A stretch of 64,000 nucleotides of DNA from the NCBI GenBank assembly GCA_029298735.1, contig JANSLP010000073.1, positions 1 through 64,000 on the forward strand, in the 5' to 3' direction. Position 1 is the first letter of the stretch. Every line of letters starts with the position of its first letter. Source of the DNA: Ophiostoma sp. CBS 140.51 (taxonomy: Eukaryota > Ascomycota > Sordariomycetes > Ophiostomatales > Ophiostomataceae). The notes under the pieces are model-generated. The model saw nothing but the letters and a program-made list of their open reading frames with translations. It had not been told where the DNA came from and did no database searches. Position numbers and translations under genes: made by a program. Positions 10,069-23,111 of this stretch are shown here, piece by piece.

Positions 10069-13000
10069 TGCGACTGTGTTGTGTGGTTGACGAAAAGTCT
10101 GGAGAAGGGGGGGAGGGCGGAAGAGTTAGTTGGTGGGTGGACGAAAGAAGAAGATGAAAGGATGAGGAAGAAAAGAAAAGAAGAAAAAAAAGAAGCGGAA
10201 AAGAGAAAGAGAGAGGAAAAGGGAAGGAGAAAAGAGAGAAAGGGAAGAAAAGGAGGAATTGGAAGGTACGAATGGAGGAAAGAGCGGCCAGTAGTGGTTT
10301 TGGGGCTGTCTTGGGGGAGGTTTGGGGGCAGCGTGACGTTATTTTGATGCGTCTTTTTTCGTTCAGGGCAGGTCGGTAGGTAAGCAAAAAAATTGTAGCG
10401 AGTCTTTTTCTTTGTTTTGGGTGGGTGCCTTTGTTATTTTATTTTATTTTTGCAATTTTTTCTTGTTATCGCCGCGAGTTCCGGAGGCGGCGAAAAAGCT
10501 TAGCTTCTGGCGACCCGGTTTATTTTTATTATGTATTTTCTCTTTTGGGCTTGTTTTCCCTCCTGCTTGCCGTCGCTTGACAGCAAGGAAGGAACGATAA
10601 AAAAGCCGCGACCGAAGCGGCAAGAGCAAAGGAGGGGGAAAATGGAGAAGACACGATGGAGGAGGCAATTGATGATTTGAATTGATTGTTTTTGCAATGG
10701 ATAGATGTATTGATTGAAATACTCGTACCTTTTGTTTTACGGGATAAAGCTCTAGTTTTTTGGTCTTGACGTCGAAGAGTGGAGTGCGAGAAGCAAAGAG
10801 ATTGGGGAGAGAGCTTTGTCAATGTCGAAGGGCGAACAACGCAAGACAGCAAGAAGCTGGAAGAATTGGATATGGAGATGGGGGATAGCGAAATGAAGAG
10901 GGGGGCCGGTGCGGGAGGCAGAATTCCGTAATCAAGTGCGTTAGGAAGGAAGAGGAGGCAAAGAAAGAAAAGGGAAAGAGAAGAGAGCAAAATAAAAGAA
11001 AAAAGGAAAGAAGCAAAACCGGCGGAAGGAACGACAGCACAGAGCCCCCGGGAAACAAGAAAGGAACAGGGCGAGAAGGCGCGAGTCACAGCGAGCCGCG
11101 ATTGTCATAGGCTCTGCTGGAGTGGAGGGTGGCTCTTAGTGTACAAGTCGAGCGCTGGTGGTGTCGCGTGTGGAATTAGTGCCTTTCTGGATTTGGCTGT
11201 ATTTACCTGGCAGTGGTACTGACTACTAGGACTGAGTATGCCGCTGCGAAGAGAGTTGCTATCGCGCGGACTCGCCTTGTTGTTTGCTCCTTCCTCCGAT
11301 TTGTTTCGTTTCTGGCTCCTGATCTTTGCGATTCTCTGCGGAAACGGCAGGGGCCATCGGTAGCGACCCTGCGTATCTGTGCTGGGTCTGTGTGGTTCAC
11401 TGCTGGTGCGGCACTCGGCTGGGATCACAGCTCCTGTCGCGCACTTGCCTGTGCATATTTGCTTGTGCACGCTCGTCAGAAATAGGAAAGAACAACCCAG
11501 AACGCGGCACGGGCGCGGCTTTTCGTTTCGCGGTGGACCACAGTGCCAGCCACCCAGGCTCATAGGCTTGCATTTCATATTCTCACTCTCACAATGCTCA
11601 CCACCAAGAGCAGCTCTGCAGCCAGACGAGGCCGGAAGACGGCAGGGCTAGGGATGTTTGGTCGCCTGGCTGCGCGAATTTCCCTCGCCGTTGCTCGCCT
11701 TTTTCACTCTTCCCTCCCCCTGCTCTTTTCGAACTTTTTTGGGCCTGCCGCGAACAGGGATCGCTCGCACGCTTCTTTTTGGTGCTAGCACGATGGAGAC
11801 GGCGCGCAAGTCACTGTTCCATTCTGGAAATTAAGGAAGATACCTCGATGCCTTGCATGGCTCTCACCTAGGAGCTGGGGCAAGGCGCCATGGCACCGTC
11901 GCAGAGCAAATCGAGAAACAGCTCAAGCAGGGAAAGGGCAAACGAGGCAAAAAGGAAAGAGCAACCCGGCGCAAGCCATATCAGAGTGGCCTGGGCAATG
12001 GGCAGGCTGGCCACTCACAGCGCAGCACCACTTTAATATCATAATATATGGGAGCGACTCCATACGTCGTTGACTTTTTCTCGTTTTTGCTAGCCTTTTT
12101 TCACCTGTTCCACAGTCCACAACAGTGCTACTCCGTGCGGCATCCTCATAGGTGATGGAGCCTCTCATCTCATCTCGCTCGTGTTCCCCTGTTATTTCTG
12201 TTGCGGAGCGGCCTCGAAATGTCTCGCAGCGCTGAATTAGTTGTTCCGCTGTGGATAAATCGCAAACGGAGTCGACCATGGGTCAAATGCTTGATTTTGT
12301 TGTCGAGTATCGTTGCTGGCCCAGCACAGACCCGTTTCGAGTTGCGACGAGATACGACGTTCTTGTGCGACTGTATGTAGAAAAGAGCACGGCGATTTAC
12401 GAGTGCTATGTGTACGAAAACAAATGATGGACAGGCGAAGATGGCCAATGCTGGGCGTGTATAAGTGCCCTGACGCCTGTGGGTGCACCTGCTGCACGAT
12501 ACACTGTGCAAGCGATGTTGTCCGCCGTGTCGAAGGAAGGAGCTCGTCATGTGCCTTTATCATCTTTGTACCTTCTAGATGGCAAAAGAAGATATCAGGA
12601 AAGCAAGGAAGGAAAGTGAGACTGCCCTGTACTTAAAACGGCATTCTCAGTCAGGCGCAACAACGCTTCATCATGAAGGACTATACTAGATACGCCCAAA
12701 GACCGTACTGAACAGAACGACGAACAACGTTCTTCCATACATGTTACTCCAGAGTGCGATACCTGCGACCGGGAGCTACTTGGCTGGCGTCATGCAGTGT
12801 GGGCTGAAATGCCGCTTGTACCTTACTCAGTGCTGCAACATGCGCCGGAGTGGTTGGATAAGTCGGACCAACGAGAAGCGAGAGAGAAGGGAAGGAGCGT
12901 CCCAGCCGACAAATCAGAGACATGCAATCCTTTGTTTGTAGCTTCCGCGTGATTGGAGCTGCAAAGGTACTTGAGTCCTCGCTGCACATCGTACGCAGCT

Positions 13001-15315
13001 TTTCCGGGGGCAACTTGCGGGCTTTTGTTCTGCTGCAGAGATTTACGGGGCAGAAAGCTCCACCATTCTTTCTCCGTCGTCTCTCATCGTCTCTCCACTG
13101 AGTGGAGGAACCCTCACACCAGCAAGTGGGTGGCACCCGAGCCCCGAGCTTTCCCGCAGGAACAGGAAGCCCATCGCCTGCAAGCGCGGCTGCAATAGGA
13201 CAAAACCGAAGTGTGGCGGGAAAGGGCCTAGCGAGAAAGAGGAAAAAGGCAAGCAGGAAAAAGGAAAGAACGACAAAAGGTGAAGACTGACAGGAAGGCG
13301 CAAACGGCAAGAATGTTCAGACTGACAACAGAGAAAACACAAACAGCAACACCCAGAGACCAGACGACACGGGCCCCACAGGCCCTGTAGCGTGGGAATA
13401 AAACCCCAATGGCAAGCACCGCATGTGGAGCCCTTTTTCAAGAACCGCACCTACCCAGTCCGGCAGCCAGTGGGCAAAACTAGCCAATCGATCGTCGCGG
13501 GTTTCTGAGATGGAACGACAGCTAGGGAAGGCGGTTGACAACGCAAACTGTGAAAAGGATGTGCTTGCGAGGATGCTCGTATCGCATCTGACAGAGCCGT
13601 TCTTGCCATTTGCCCTTTTGCCTTCACCGGTGTCCCAATGCCCAGGCCCGCTAGTCTGACAGCATCGTTTGGTGCGAACGGCGTTTTTGGAAGAGAATCG
13701 AGGCAACCTTTTTCTAGCTCCTTGGAGTGAGCAGCCCCGATGTGTGCCGACTTTGCCTTGTCTGGCCTTGTTCTTCTTCGTGATCCCGTCTTTTAGACGT
13801 GCATGGCATGGCATTTGCGTGCATATTCTGTACTGGGCTGGGCCAGCCTTCTCTTTTTGAGCTTTATTACTAGACTGGCTTGATTGGTCCCCTGCTCATT
13901 CCTGGTTTCCTGCTTTTCTCACCGCCCGGATTAGAAAACAATTCACGCATTTTGGGGTCTTGTGCCTGCAGGGCGTATTCTTGAGCCTGCGCGACTGCAT
14001 CATCGTTCCTGCCTCTTTCTCGCAAACTGAGTCTTTTATATTCACGAGCCCGTCTCACACCGATTGTCCCTTCCCTTTTTGTCATTGAAGAGGAGAGAGG
14101 GCAGGTGCCGGGCCCTCCGATTTCTCTCCACTTTTTTGCGGTGAGCAGCTTCTACAAAAGAGTAATGTGTCGGAGTGGACTGCCAAACAGCTTTCTTCCA
14201 AGAGACAAGAGACAGAAGAAAACGAGACGATATGCGCCGGCATGTCTCTGAATTACGAAGTTCATTACAGCTCGGAGAGGAGAGCAAGAGCCAGGACCAA
14301 TTTCCCGTACGGAGCAAACGCGGTAGTACTCCTAATAAGTCATAGGAATAATAACAAGACAAGGCCAAGAGACGAGGCAAGGAATATCAACTGGCCCCAG
14401 TAAAAAGTGAAAAGTAAAAAAGGAAAGAACTCGAAAAAGGAAAGAGCCAAACGACAGTCGAGAAGAAAAAACGAAGCGAAAAAAGCAGGAACCATTGTTG
14501 GCGTATTTCCTCGGCCGGCGGAACCAGGTCCCCACAACGGCCAAACGCGACAGCGAGAAGGCGCGAAGCGCGAAGCAAGTCAGTTAGGGTAGGTACGAGC
14601 AACAGGCACAGGGCAGGCATAGGCATACTGGAGTACACACTCTTTGGAAGTGAGTTACGAAGTACGCACCCCTACAACAACCTCCTTTTAACCTATTGAG
14701 GTGCACAAGCACGACCGATGGACAGCTGCCAGAACCGGCCAAACCCGGCCGTACTCCATACTGACAAGAAGCAGGGACTTTTGGGCCTTTTTGTATGGAG
14801 CAGGAGCCCCAGTTCAGTGCCACTGGCCTATTTTGCTATTTTACCGGCCAGGAAAACAAGAAAAAAACAGAGCCAAAGAAACGACGCACGGATACGCCCA
14901 TATGCTTTTTGGGCCAGGAGGAGGAGAGGCCCGGGGCGAGCGACACTGGTGCAAGAAGTTGAATGGGGTTTTTAGCACCGCTCAGAAAAATCACTAGACG
15001 ACCCGGCCGGGAGGCAAAGAGGCAAAGGAAAGAAAGTCCAGAAAGAAGACTTGAAGGCCTGAAGGCCTGAATAGTGGCTCGGGTGGACATGCAGGTATTG
15101 CGGGAGAACATGGGAGAACATGCACAGAAGGCGGATAGGACGATGGGACGATTTGCGCGGGGATGCTAAAATATGCTTGGCGATATGCTAACAAAGACAG
15201 GACGGCCCCATCCACAGGGGACCCGCGAGACAAGGCTATGTTGACATTGACAATGGACGTCATGTTGACAGTTGACTGGCTCGACTTCTACTCCAACACC
15301 ATAACGTCTTCTCCC
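10069..15315. other. 5.2 kb region without a supportable gene
   Basis: The longest gene-poor stretch of the window lies upstream of the small membrane-protein gene and downstream of the LPMO stop. Positions 10130-10270 are almost pure A/G on the plus strand (C/T in the transcribed orientation of the small gene), and 10410-11090 has similar composition, consistent with a long leader or promoter. Open frames of up to 188 codons (for example 12744-13310 and 13317-13814 on the minus strand) are compositionally simple, overlap each other and show no domain. I saw no tRNA-like cloverleaf, transposase remnant or terminal repeats. Short tandem duplications occur near 15049-15066 and 15104-15123. Confidence 0.5.
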
Positions 15316-16118
15316 CTAGCACTGAATCACCTTTGGCCCCGGGGCCGTGTACGGCTTGCCGCCCATGTCTGGCTGGCCTGTCGTGCCGTAAATGTTGATG
15401 TGGATGCCCGGATCCTCCGTCTTGTATGCGCCCGGGAACGACACCAGGTCCGACGCAGCCGGCGTAAACTTGCCTGAACCGGACACGCGGATCTGTGCGC
15501 ATGACTGGTAAAACTGTGCTGCCCCCGAAGTCTTGGCCGAGTGCAGAGCCAGAATCTCAACTCTCAATAGGTATTCTCCGGGCGCAATGCACGATGGCAT
15601 CGTGAAGTACGACCAGCCATTGTTGGACAGCATGTGGTCGACGCCCCATTGCTTGCTGCTGACGTCGAAGCCGTCCTCGGCAATCTTGAACCATTTTAGG
15701 CCGCTCTGCGACGCCGACGCCGCATTGTCGACTTTGGCGAGGTAGGCCATGATGGGCCCCTTGTGCGAGTGCGCAATCGGGTTGTCATGGTCGTTGGCAA
15801 ACTGGGCGCCGCCGATGACGTGCTGCCAGTAGGCGCCGACCTTGTCACCGGGGGCGACGTCGACAATGGTCGGGGACGTTGAACCGGGCTGGCCGCAAAT
15901 CATGCTGTTGCTGTTGACATCCTGGACGGGGTTGTTGTTGTTGGGTGCCCGCAAGGCTACGAGCTGGCCGGACGATTTGCTGTTGACGGAGAGTTGCTGT
16001 ATGTGTTAGTGAGGAAGAGGGAGAGCAAGAAACCCTTCGAGGGCAGACTCACCTGGAAGATGCAATGTGCCTGGGCACTGGCGCCAAATGCAAGCGCGGC
16101 GACTGACGAGAACTTCAT
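15316..16118 (-). CDS. Secreted AA9 lytic polysaccharide monooxygenase (former GH61)
   Basis: Copper enzyme that oxidatively cleaves cellulose or related beta-glucans outside the cell. Exons complement(16053..16118, 15316..15996) give 248 residues with no carbohydrate-binding module. The signal peptide is residues 1-17, ending A-Q-A, so the mature protein starts with His18, the copper-binding N-terminal His of the histidine brace. The second brace residue is His100 in H-S-H-K-G-P, followed by the family's typical I-M-A-Y-L-A-K-V. The axial Tyr lies in Q-F-Y-Q-S-C-A-Q-I. Conserved G-E-Y-L-L-R-V-E-I-L-A-L-H fits the AA9 core. All catalytic residues are present. Regioselectivity (C1 or C4) cannot be read from sequence with confidence. 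Confidence 0.95.
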
Positions 16119-17445
16119 GATGGAGGAAGACGACGACAAAAGCAGCAAGGACTGGCACAAAATTGACAATGCTAGGTTTAGTTGTGAACCGAGATAATCC
16201 TCTACACAATCTACTCGCACTCTACACAGCGGGGGCGAGACGAGTGTCTATATATATGCAGACAGGAGACTGGCAGGTGCCAGGCTTTTTACTTTCCACA
16301 TCCTTCACACTCATCAAGCGTATCCGCCCAAACCAGGCTTTTTGCCCAGACGGACGCGCAAGAGATAGATGGGGTGGGCAATATCGCAATATCTCGCGAC
16401 CTTGGTCGCAATCCTGCTCGGCAACAGGCCCGAACTCTGGAAGCGAGAGGTCCGACTCTTCTCGTCTACTCTGTGTTGGTGGTTCCCCCACACTTTAACA
16501 AGAGTCTGGGGAAGAAGGAGAAGAAGGGTAAGGAGACTTTGGTGCGAGGGGAGTGTCGGTGGCAATCTATCACCGAAATGTTGATAGTGCCCAGACGCGG
16601 GTATAGATACAGTCCAGCATCGTTGAAGGACGTGCCGAATGTGATTGTTCATATGCAGTGTTGGTCACATTTGTTCGGCAGTCTTTGATTTCTACGTGTG
16701 TGTCTTGTGGCGGAGGGCGCAAAAAGACCCGGCAGAGCAAACTCTATCATTATTTTTGGGAGAGGGGCAATACGGAGGCACGTTATCTTGTCTTCATCTA
16801 CATTAAGCTTGCAATTTGGCGTATATTGTGAGAACAAGGTTGGACAATGTTAAGGATGCGAAAAAGCACCGACGAATATCGAAAATACGGCAAAGCAACA
16901 AAGGCATGGAAGCCATACTAAGGCTGCAGTATAGCCAAATCAATGCCGCGCTCTTATATTGGTTCTTGGAGGGTCTGGCGAAGAGCGCTCGCATAATTTA
17001 GGCTCATCGCAAGGAACAAGCCCGGTTATTACACGTATTATTAAGTGAATGCCCATGAGACCAAGAGACGGCGTCTTATGCAGAAATAAACCTTCAAAGG
17101 GAAGTGCAAACTTATTTTATTGTTCAAAAGTTGATTTTGTGATATGTCGAAGAAGCTGAGCAGGGCTGTTCAGTGTTGTTTTGTACGTCGTAGATGTCGC
17201 CTCGCTCTCTCTTCTTCGCCAGTTCCCCCAAAAGGAGTCCGGAGGATGTTAATAACCCTTGAAAATGCTCCTTCAATCCCAATTCTATCCTCCCCATTTG
17301 ATGTTTGTTTGTTTTTCTAATAATCATTAGTTTCGTATCGTAAATGAGTGGAGATGCCTATCCGAGGGCCCTGGTCACTGACGCAGCGCAGCGGCCGGGC
17401 GTATAAGAGACTGATGCTGGCGGCGGTGTTGGCATAGCGGGTGCC
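16119..17445. other. Intergenic, LPMO promoter and helicase 3' flank
   Basis: This 1.3 kb region lies upstream of the minus-strand LPMO and downstream of the DHX29-like helicase. The sequence before the LPMO start contains a TATA-like run (tatatata near 16250-16257), about 130 bases upstream of its ATG on the transcribed side, a plausible core promoter. No further gene is supported. Confidence 0.5.
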
Positions 17446-20400
17446 CTACACCACCGTGCCGTGGTTGTTGCCGACACCATTGTTGTTGACGACAACCGAA
17501 GCCGAGGCCGACGCCGTGCTGCTGTCTGAGCCAAAATCCTGCGTAAAGATGCGCTGCCACACGTCGAACCACTTTTGGTGCTGTGCCGTTGGCTGCTTGC
17601 CGGGTGCTTTGAACGACCGCGAGAGCATCTCGCGCAGTCGAGAACGCAGCACCTTGATCACCAGCATCGTCTTCCAGTCCGGCACCACAAAGCGTGCGCG
17701 GTTACCATCCAAGATCAACACACCAGAGAACATCTATACTGTTAGCATTGACTCGTAAAAGAGAAATATACTGAGGGCACCGAGAACTTACATCACATCG
17801 CACATCTCCACAGAGCAGCGCGATAGGGAACGATTCGACAGCTGTCGTCTCGTGGGCATTATACATCGACTTGCTCTGCATAATGTTGTAGTACGACAGC
17901 CACCGCAGCTCATTGTGGCCCCGGTTGACACTCGACGGGTGCAGCCGGATCGACTGGTTGTTGCCAATGTTGCGCAGACCGTTGCCATCACGCACAAGCA
18001 GCCGTGGGTAGAAACTCCACGCAATCACCGACTGCGAGATAATATCCACGTCGCTGTTGATGTTGACACGCTGCGGGAGCTCAAAGAAGGCTTGCTGCCG
18101 CCGGCGACCGCCACGGCCGCTCGACGAGTACCGCAGCTTGTTGAGATTGCGCCGCTCTTCGTCGGTCAGTGGCAAGAAGCCAGAATCCACGAGGGACACC
18201 ATCAGCTGGCCCTTGAGATCCTCAATGTTGGTGAGCGTCTGGATACTAAGGAAGTTCTTCTTGCAGAACTGGAACTCGCCGCCGCCTGCTGCACTAACGG
18301 CCGACTGGCAGACCCGCTTCCACGCCAAGTAGGCATTGTACACCGTCAGCAGATCCGAGTCGCCACGACGGAAGCCCAGTCGGACCGTGTCGGCCTGTTG
18401 GCGCTGACCAAAGGGTGCCGTGAAAGGCGACTTGGACGATAGAATGGCTGCCACGGTGATGGTCATGTCGAGACACTTGAACACCGTGCCCATGAGCACC
18501 AACTTGCCCAGGAACACATCAAGCGGGAGGCGCGCCAGCTGGATACCCAGCGGCGTCAGTTCCTCGGATGCCGTCAGAGCGCGCACATCGACTAGAGCGT
18601 CAATGGCACGACGGATGTTCTTTTCTGATGGCGGGTCGAGGGCCTGGCCCAACGTCTCCTGGATGGCACCAATCTTGCACATCTTGACGCGGATAGCGAG
18701 ATCCTGCAGAGACAGGCGGAGCATCTCGGGGGTCTGTTGGTCGCTGAGGATCTGGTCATGGCGGTACTTGGTGAACAAATGGAAACAAAGACCCTCTTGC
18801 ACACGACCGGCACGACCACGACGCTGCTTCGCGTTGGCCTTGGAAATGAACGTGTCGATCAGTCGGGACAGCTGCCGCCGTTCGTCGAAACGCATCTCGC
18901 GGTGCTTGCCTGTATCGATGACACATGTCACGTCGGGGATCGTGATACCCGTCTCGGCAATGTTGGTGGCCAGGACAATCTTGCGGTAACCGGGAGGAGG
19001 GATCAGGAACGCTGCCTCTTGCTCCTCGGACGCGATCGACGAGTGCAGCGGGTAGATGAGCCAGTTGCTCGCAAACGCCTTGTCGCCGAGAAGAAGATCG
19101 TTGAGCGCGCGGATCTCCGCAATACCAGGCAGAAAGACGAGGATAGCTTGGCTGTACTTGTAGTACTGCTCACCAGTCGCGATATTGGAGATGAGCTGGA
19201 CAATCAGGTCAAACGGAATCTGGTACTCGTCCATTTGGGCAAGCGTGTTGCGGGTGCGGTTCGAGTAGCTCTTGAGCGACTTGAGGAGCTCCGGCTTGGA
19301 GGACGTCTCGACAACTTCGTCGACAAGGTCGTCATCGAGATCGATTTGCTTCTCCTGCACACGATTGTCGTTCGAGTATCCAGTAAGTTCGACGGCATCC
19401 TCAAGGTACTGGACCTGGACAGGGAATGTGCGACCCGGAACGTTCAGGACAGGTGCACCGCCAAGGTACTTGGAGAAGCGCTCAGCATCAACGGTGGCCG
19501 ACATGAGCACAACCTTGAGATCCTTGCGCCGGGTCAAGAGTTTCTTGAGAACAATCAGCAGGAAATCGCTGTCAATCGACCGCTCGTGCACCTCATCGAG
19601 GACCAGATGGGTGATCTCGCGCAGGTCGTTCGAGCCCTCCAGCATTCTCATGACAATACCGGTTGTAGCAAAGACCAGCCGCGTCTCTTTCGACGTGTTG
19701 GCCTCGAGACGGATCGAGAAACCAACAAGAGACCGCGGGGTGCCCAGGTCGTTGCGGCCTTCACCCAGCTCCTCGCTCACACGACGCGCCAGCGAAATGG
19801 CCGAAATACGCCGTGGCTCGGTACAGTAAATCTTGCACTGCTTTCCTTGAGCTAGCTGGTGCTCCAAAAGGAACGACGGGACCTGTGTACTTTTGCCACA
19901 GCCCGTCTCACCACACACAATCACCACCTGCTCCCTGTCCACAGTCTCGAGGACACGATCACGGAATTGCCACATGGGCAGCTGCATACGAGACTGCAGC
20001 ATGGCCTGGTACTTGGGCGTGCTGGACTTGTCGTGCCAGATCCGCTGGTAGTACTCTGGGCCGTTCACAGCCCGACCGCCACGCTCAATACCGGAGTCCT
20101 CACCAGAGTCGGCCGCATTCCGACCTGCGGTACGACCACGAAAGGCGCCTTGCAGGACAACGCCGTCCTCCAACTCTTGATCTCGTCTCTGCCGCACGAG
20201 GTCGCGGAGCTTCTTTATAGCCTCGCGGTCGAGAGAGTCGGCCAGGTTCTTCTTGGCCTCAGCAAACTCAGACCAAAGATCGCGCCACGCATGCGGCAGT
20301 CTCATTGCCACCTTTTCCTCCTTCGCAGATGCACCGAAAATGAAGAATAGTGCTGTTGTGGCAATGAATGCCTCAGACTGCTTGGCATCCGGGGTTGCCA

Positions 20401-22185
20401 CCTTTGCCATCTTGAATACGAATCGGGTGGACGACATGCCGACATCAAGTTCTGGCAAGGGGGTGAGTACTGGAATTTCTTGAGGCTTGGTCCAAGCAAT
20501 CGAGACCATGTGACGGTTCGCAAATGAGATATCAGAAACGAGCTGGTAGGAAATGCGGACCGACGAGTCTCTTGCCCGGCATGCCTCTTCAAGGGCACGG
20601 ACAGGGCTCACGCCCGTCCACTTTCCAAAGTCGCGGATGATGACCTTGGAGCCATCCGGACTGTTCACAACAGTGTTTGTCTTTCCCGTGCTGGGATCGA
20701 CCTCGCTGACGGGCAAGCTTGCAAATAGGTCGGCAATCGCGTCATCGTCGCTGTTGTCCTGCGCTAGGATCTCGGCTGCGACCCGCTTTGCCTCTTTGCT
20801 GACTTCGTCGTCAGAATCATCGTCATCGGACGAGTCCGAGGAGTCGGATGAATCGTCTCTCAGTGCTGCCGCCGCTTCTTCCTTGGCCTTGGCCTTGGCA
20901 CGCTCTTCTTCCGCCGCCTTCCTTGTGGCTTCTGAGAACTCGCGCTCGAGGATAATCTTCTTGGACCGCCACTGCATTTCTGCGAGTTTCCGGTCAAAAA
21001 GAATATCGTTTTCGATCCGTTCGAGTTTTCCGAGCAGCTTCGCAGTTTCCAGCTTGTCTGCTTCAGACAGAACCACAACGGGTGCGGGTTTGTTATTGGG
21101 GCGGCCCTTTGGCGTATCCACCTGCAACGGTCGCTGCAGCGTAAAGAGGCGTGCCTTGGTGTCGAGGTACATGGGGCCGAGGTCTTCGGGTTCGATATCG
21201 CCATTGTAAGTAATGACGGACTGTTTTGAAGAGTTTCCTTTCGGCGACTGGTTGGCGGCGTTAGACTTGCCCCTTTTCTTCTGGCCTACTTCGGCCTCGA
21301 GCAAGCTTGGTGTCGTCGCTCCTGAGGCGAGAGGAGTGTCTGCATCTATAAATTGTTAGGGCACGTGCACACAAAAGAAGTTAAAAAAAGTCAACAGAAG
21401 ATTACAGAAAACTCACCGGATGACTTCTTTCCCTGCAGACCCTGCTTGACGTAGTCAGGAAGCTCATCTGCAGAACTCTCCCGAGCCAGCCACTCCAGGG
21501 CCTCCTCCAGACCCCATATTGAATCTTTGGGGCCAGGGCCAACTTGTGTAGAGATGTCGAGAACGTATTTGAGAACTGACTGGACCTTGGAGTCGGGGAA
21601 ACCAGCTGACTCAAGAGCTTGCTCGAGTGTCCACAGCTTGATTGTCAGATCCTCCTCAGGAAGCAACTTTCCGCTGGACGAAGCTTCTGCGGCAACATTC
21701 GACGCAGCAAATCGACTCTCCGACTGGATGAGATCGAGGATCTGGTCCATCAGATCTTGGGGGATCCATTTCTTTGAGTTCACAGACTCGGCTTGGCCTC
21801 GTAATATTCGGCGGTCTGTTTCGAGTCGTGTGAGCTGGCGGGCCGCGTCTCGTCTGACTTTTGGCGCATATTTCTCGACAAGCAGCTGGAGCTCCGACTC
21901 CTCCAGCTGCTTCTCAAACTCCTCGGGGCTCAACATGGGTGCTGCCGTAGCCTTGCCGTCCCCAGTTGAGGCATTCTCGGCAGTCGTCGATTTTGCGTTT
22001 TGGCTCTGGGTTGCTGCAGGAGCCTGTGCGCCGTCTTTGCCTTTTGCGGCAGTTTGCGGAGCGGCAGCTGTAGCATCGGCGGCGCCCTCGACTGGATCTA
22101 GTCTCGGTTTCGAGGCAATCGAAGTTGTAGCAAAGCCTCTGGCAGTGCTGGCCGCGGGCTTCTTTTTCTTTTTGTTGCCGGCCAT
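17446..22185 (-). CDS. DEAH-box RNA helicase, DHX29-like
   Basis: Large superfamily-2 helicase of 1536 residues. Exons are complement(21417..22185, 17792..21345, 17446..17733). The N-terminus is Lys/Ala-rich and is followed by a UBA-like segment and E-E-A-L-E-W-L-A-R-E-S-S-A-D-E-L-P, which resembles the DHX29 N-terminal motif. A Ser/Asp-rich acidic stretch and a dsRNA-binding-like region precede the helicase core: G-E-T-G-C-G-K-S-T near residue 735, D-E-V-H-E-R near 840, S-A-T-V-D-A-E, N-I-A-E-T-G-I-T-I-P and Q-R-R-G-R-A-G-R. The HA2 and OB-fold domains follow; the last exon supplies the typical D-W-K-T-M-L-V-I-K-V-L-R. DHX29 helps the 40S subunit scan structured leaders; the yeast relative is YLR419W. 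Assignment to DHX29 rather than DHX57 is by the N-terminal motif and is an inference. Confidence 0.9.
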
Positions 22186-23111
22186 TTTGCAGCTCTGAGT
22201 GAGCTCTCAAAATGGAACGCGGCGGGGGGGGGGGGTGTGTGAGGAAACGAGTGACAGTGAAAAAGAGAGGGGAGGGGTGCAAAAGTATAGACCGGGGTCA
22301 GAAATCAAATAAAGACAAAATGGGTAATGGTCAATAACGATAGACCAAACCGAAGTTGAAGCAAGATTCTATCAAGAGAAAAATCTAGTGTGGGATGAGG
22401 AAGGAGACCAAAAGAATGTTGTGTTTGTCTAAAAGGAAAGAGCAAACGACACCAAAAAAGCGAGAATTGGCGACCGTCTTACTGACGTATTGGAGGTGTT
22501 GTTTTGTGAGTTTGTTACCCGCTATTTTCTGGCCGAACACAACCAGCAATCGACAATCGCCCCGCGCTTGTTTGGGGGTGCAAAATCGGCACAACACCCT
22601 GACCGCCTTCCGTGTTGGGCGCACACCCCACCTCGCGCCTTCCCTGTCTTTTACCTGTGCCTTCCTTGTGCTGTCCGATGTCAGTGCAAAAAGGCTCCCC
22701 TTTTGACTCACGCGGCCGGCTGTGCCTGCCGTTTTTTAACCTTTTAGTGCTTGCCTGCCCCGCCATGGACAACAGAAAAAAAAATCCAGGGCCCAAAAGT
22801 AGCAGGTTTCAGGGCAGGCTGAGTTATGTAATCTGCCAAGTAAGGCAAGAGCAAAATCGAAAGTTGGAAACTGCGACGGAGGTGTTTTCCTGGGCGAGCC
22901 TCACGAAGGAGCTAAAAAGCCAACGAGACGTCGTCCTCAAAACGGCACCCAAAAAGTCGACCATCCTGCACAATCGCGAGGAACGAGGGTCTGCCGCCAC
23001 GAATAGGGGCAAACCAAGCCAAATCCGTTTCTCCTGCTTCTGCTACACTCCCCAACACTGCCTCGGAACGATGCCAACAGCAGCGTCCCTGGCACACACA
23101 CCGCAACAAAC
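22186..23111. promoter_or_regulatory. Divergent promoter region shared by DHX29-like helicase and GCN1
   Basis: This 926-base head-to-head gap has the helicase gene leaving on the minus strand and GCN1 on the plus strand. A run of 12 G (22224-22235) sits just upstream of the helicase start. The GCN1-proximal part (22980-23110) is C-rich, typical of a leader. No independent gene is supported. Confidence 0.55.

Noticed and set aside
10529..11089. 186-codon minus-strand frame rich in Ser/Phe/Leu
   Set aside because: Low-complexity C/T sequence in a probable leader, with no domain or coding-like composition.
12744..13310. 188-codon minus-strand frame with a hydrophobic start
   Set aside because: The apparent signal-like start is from a pyrimidine tract. 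The rest has no recognisable family, and other frames overlap it.
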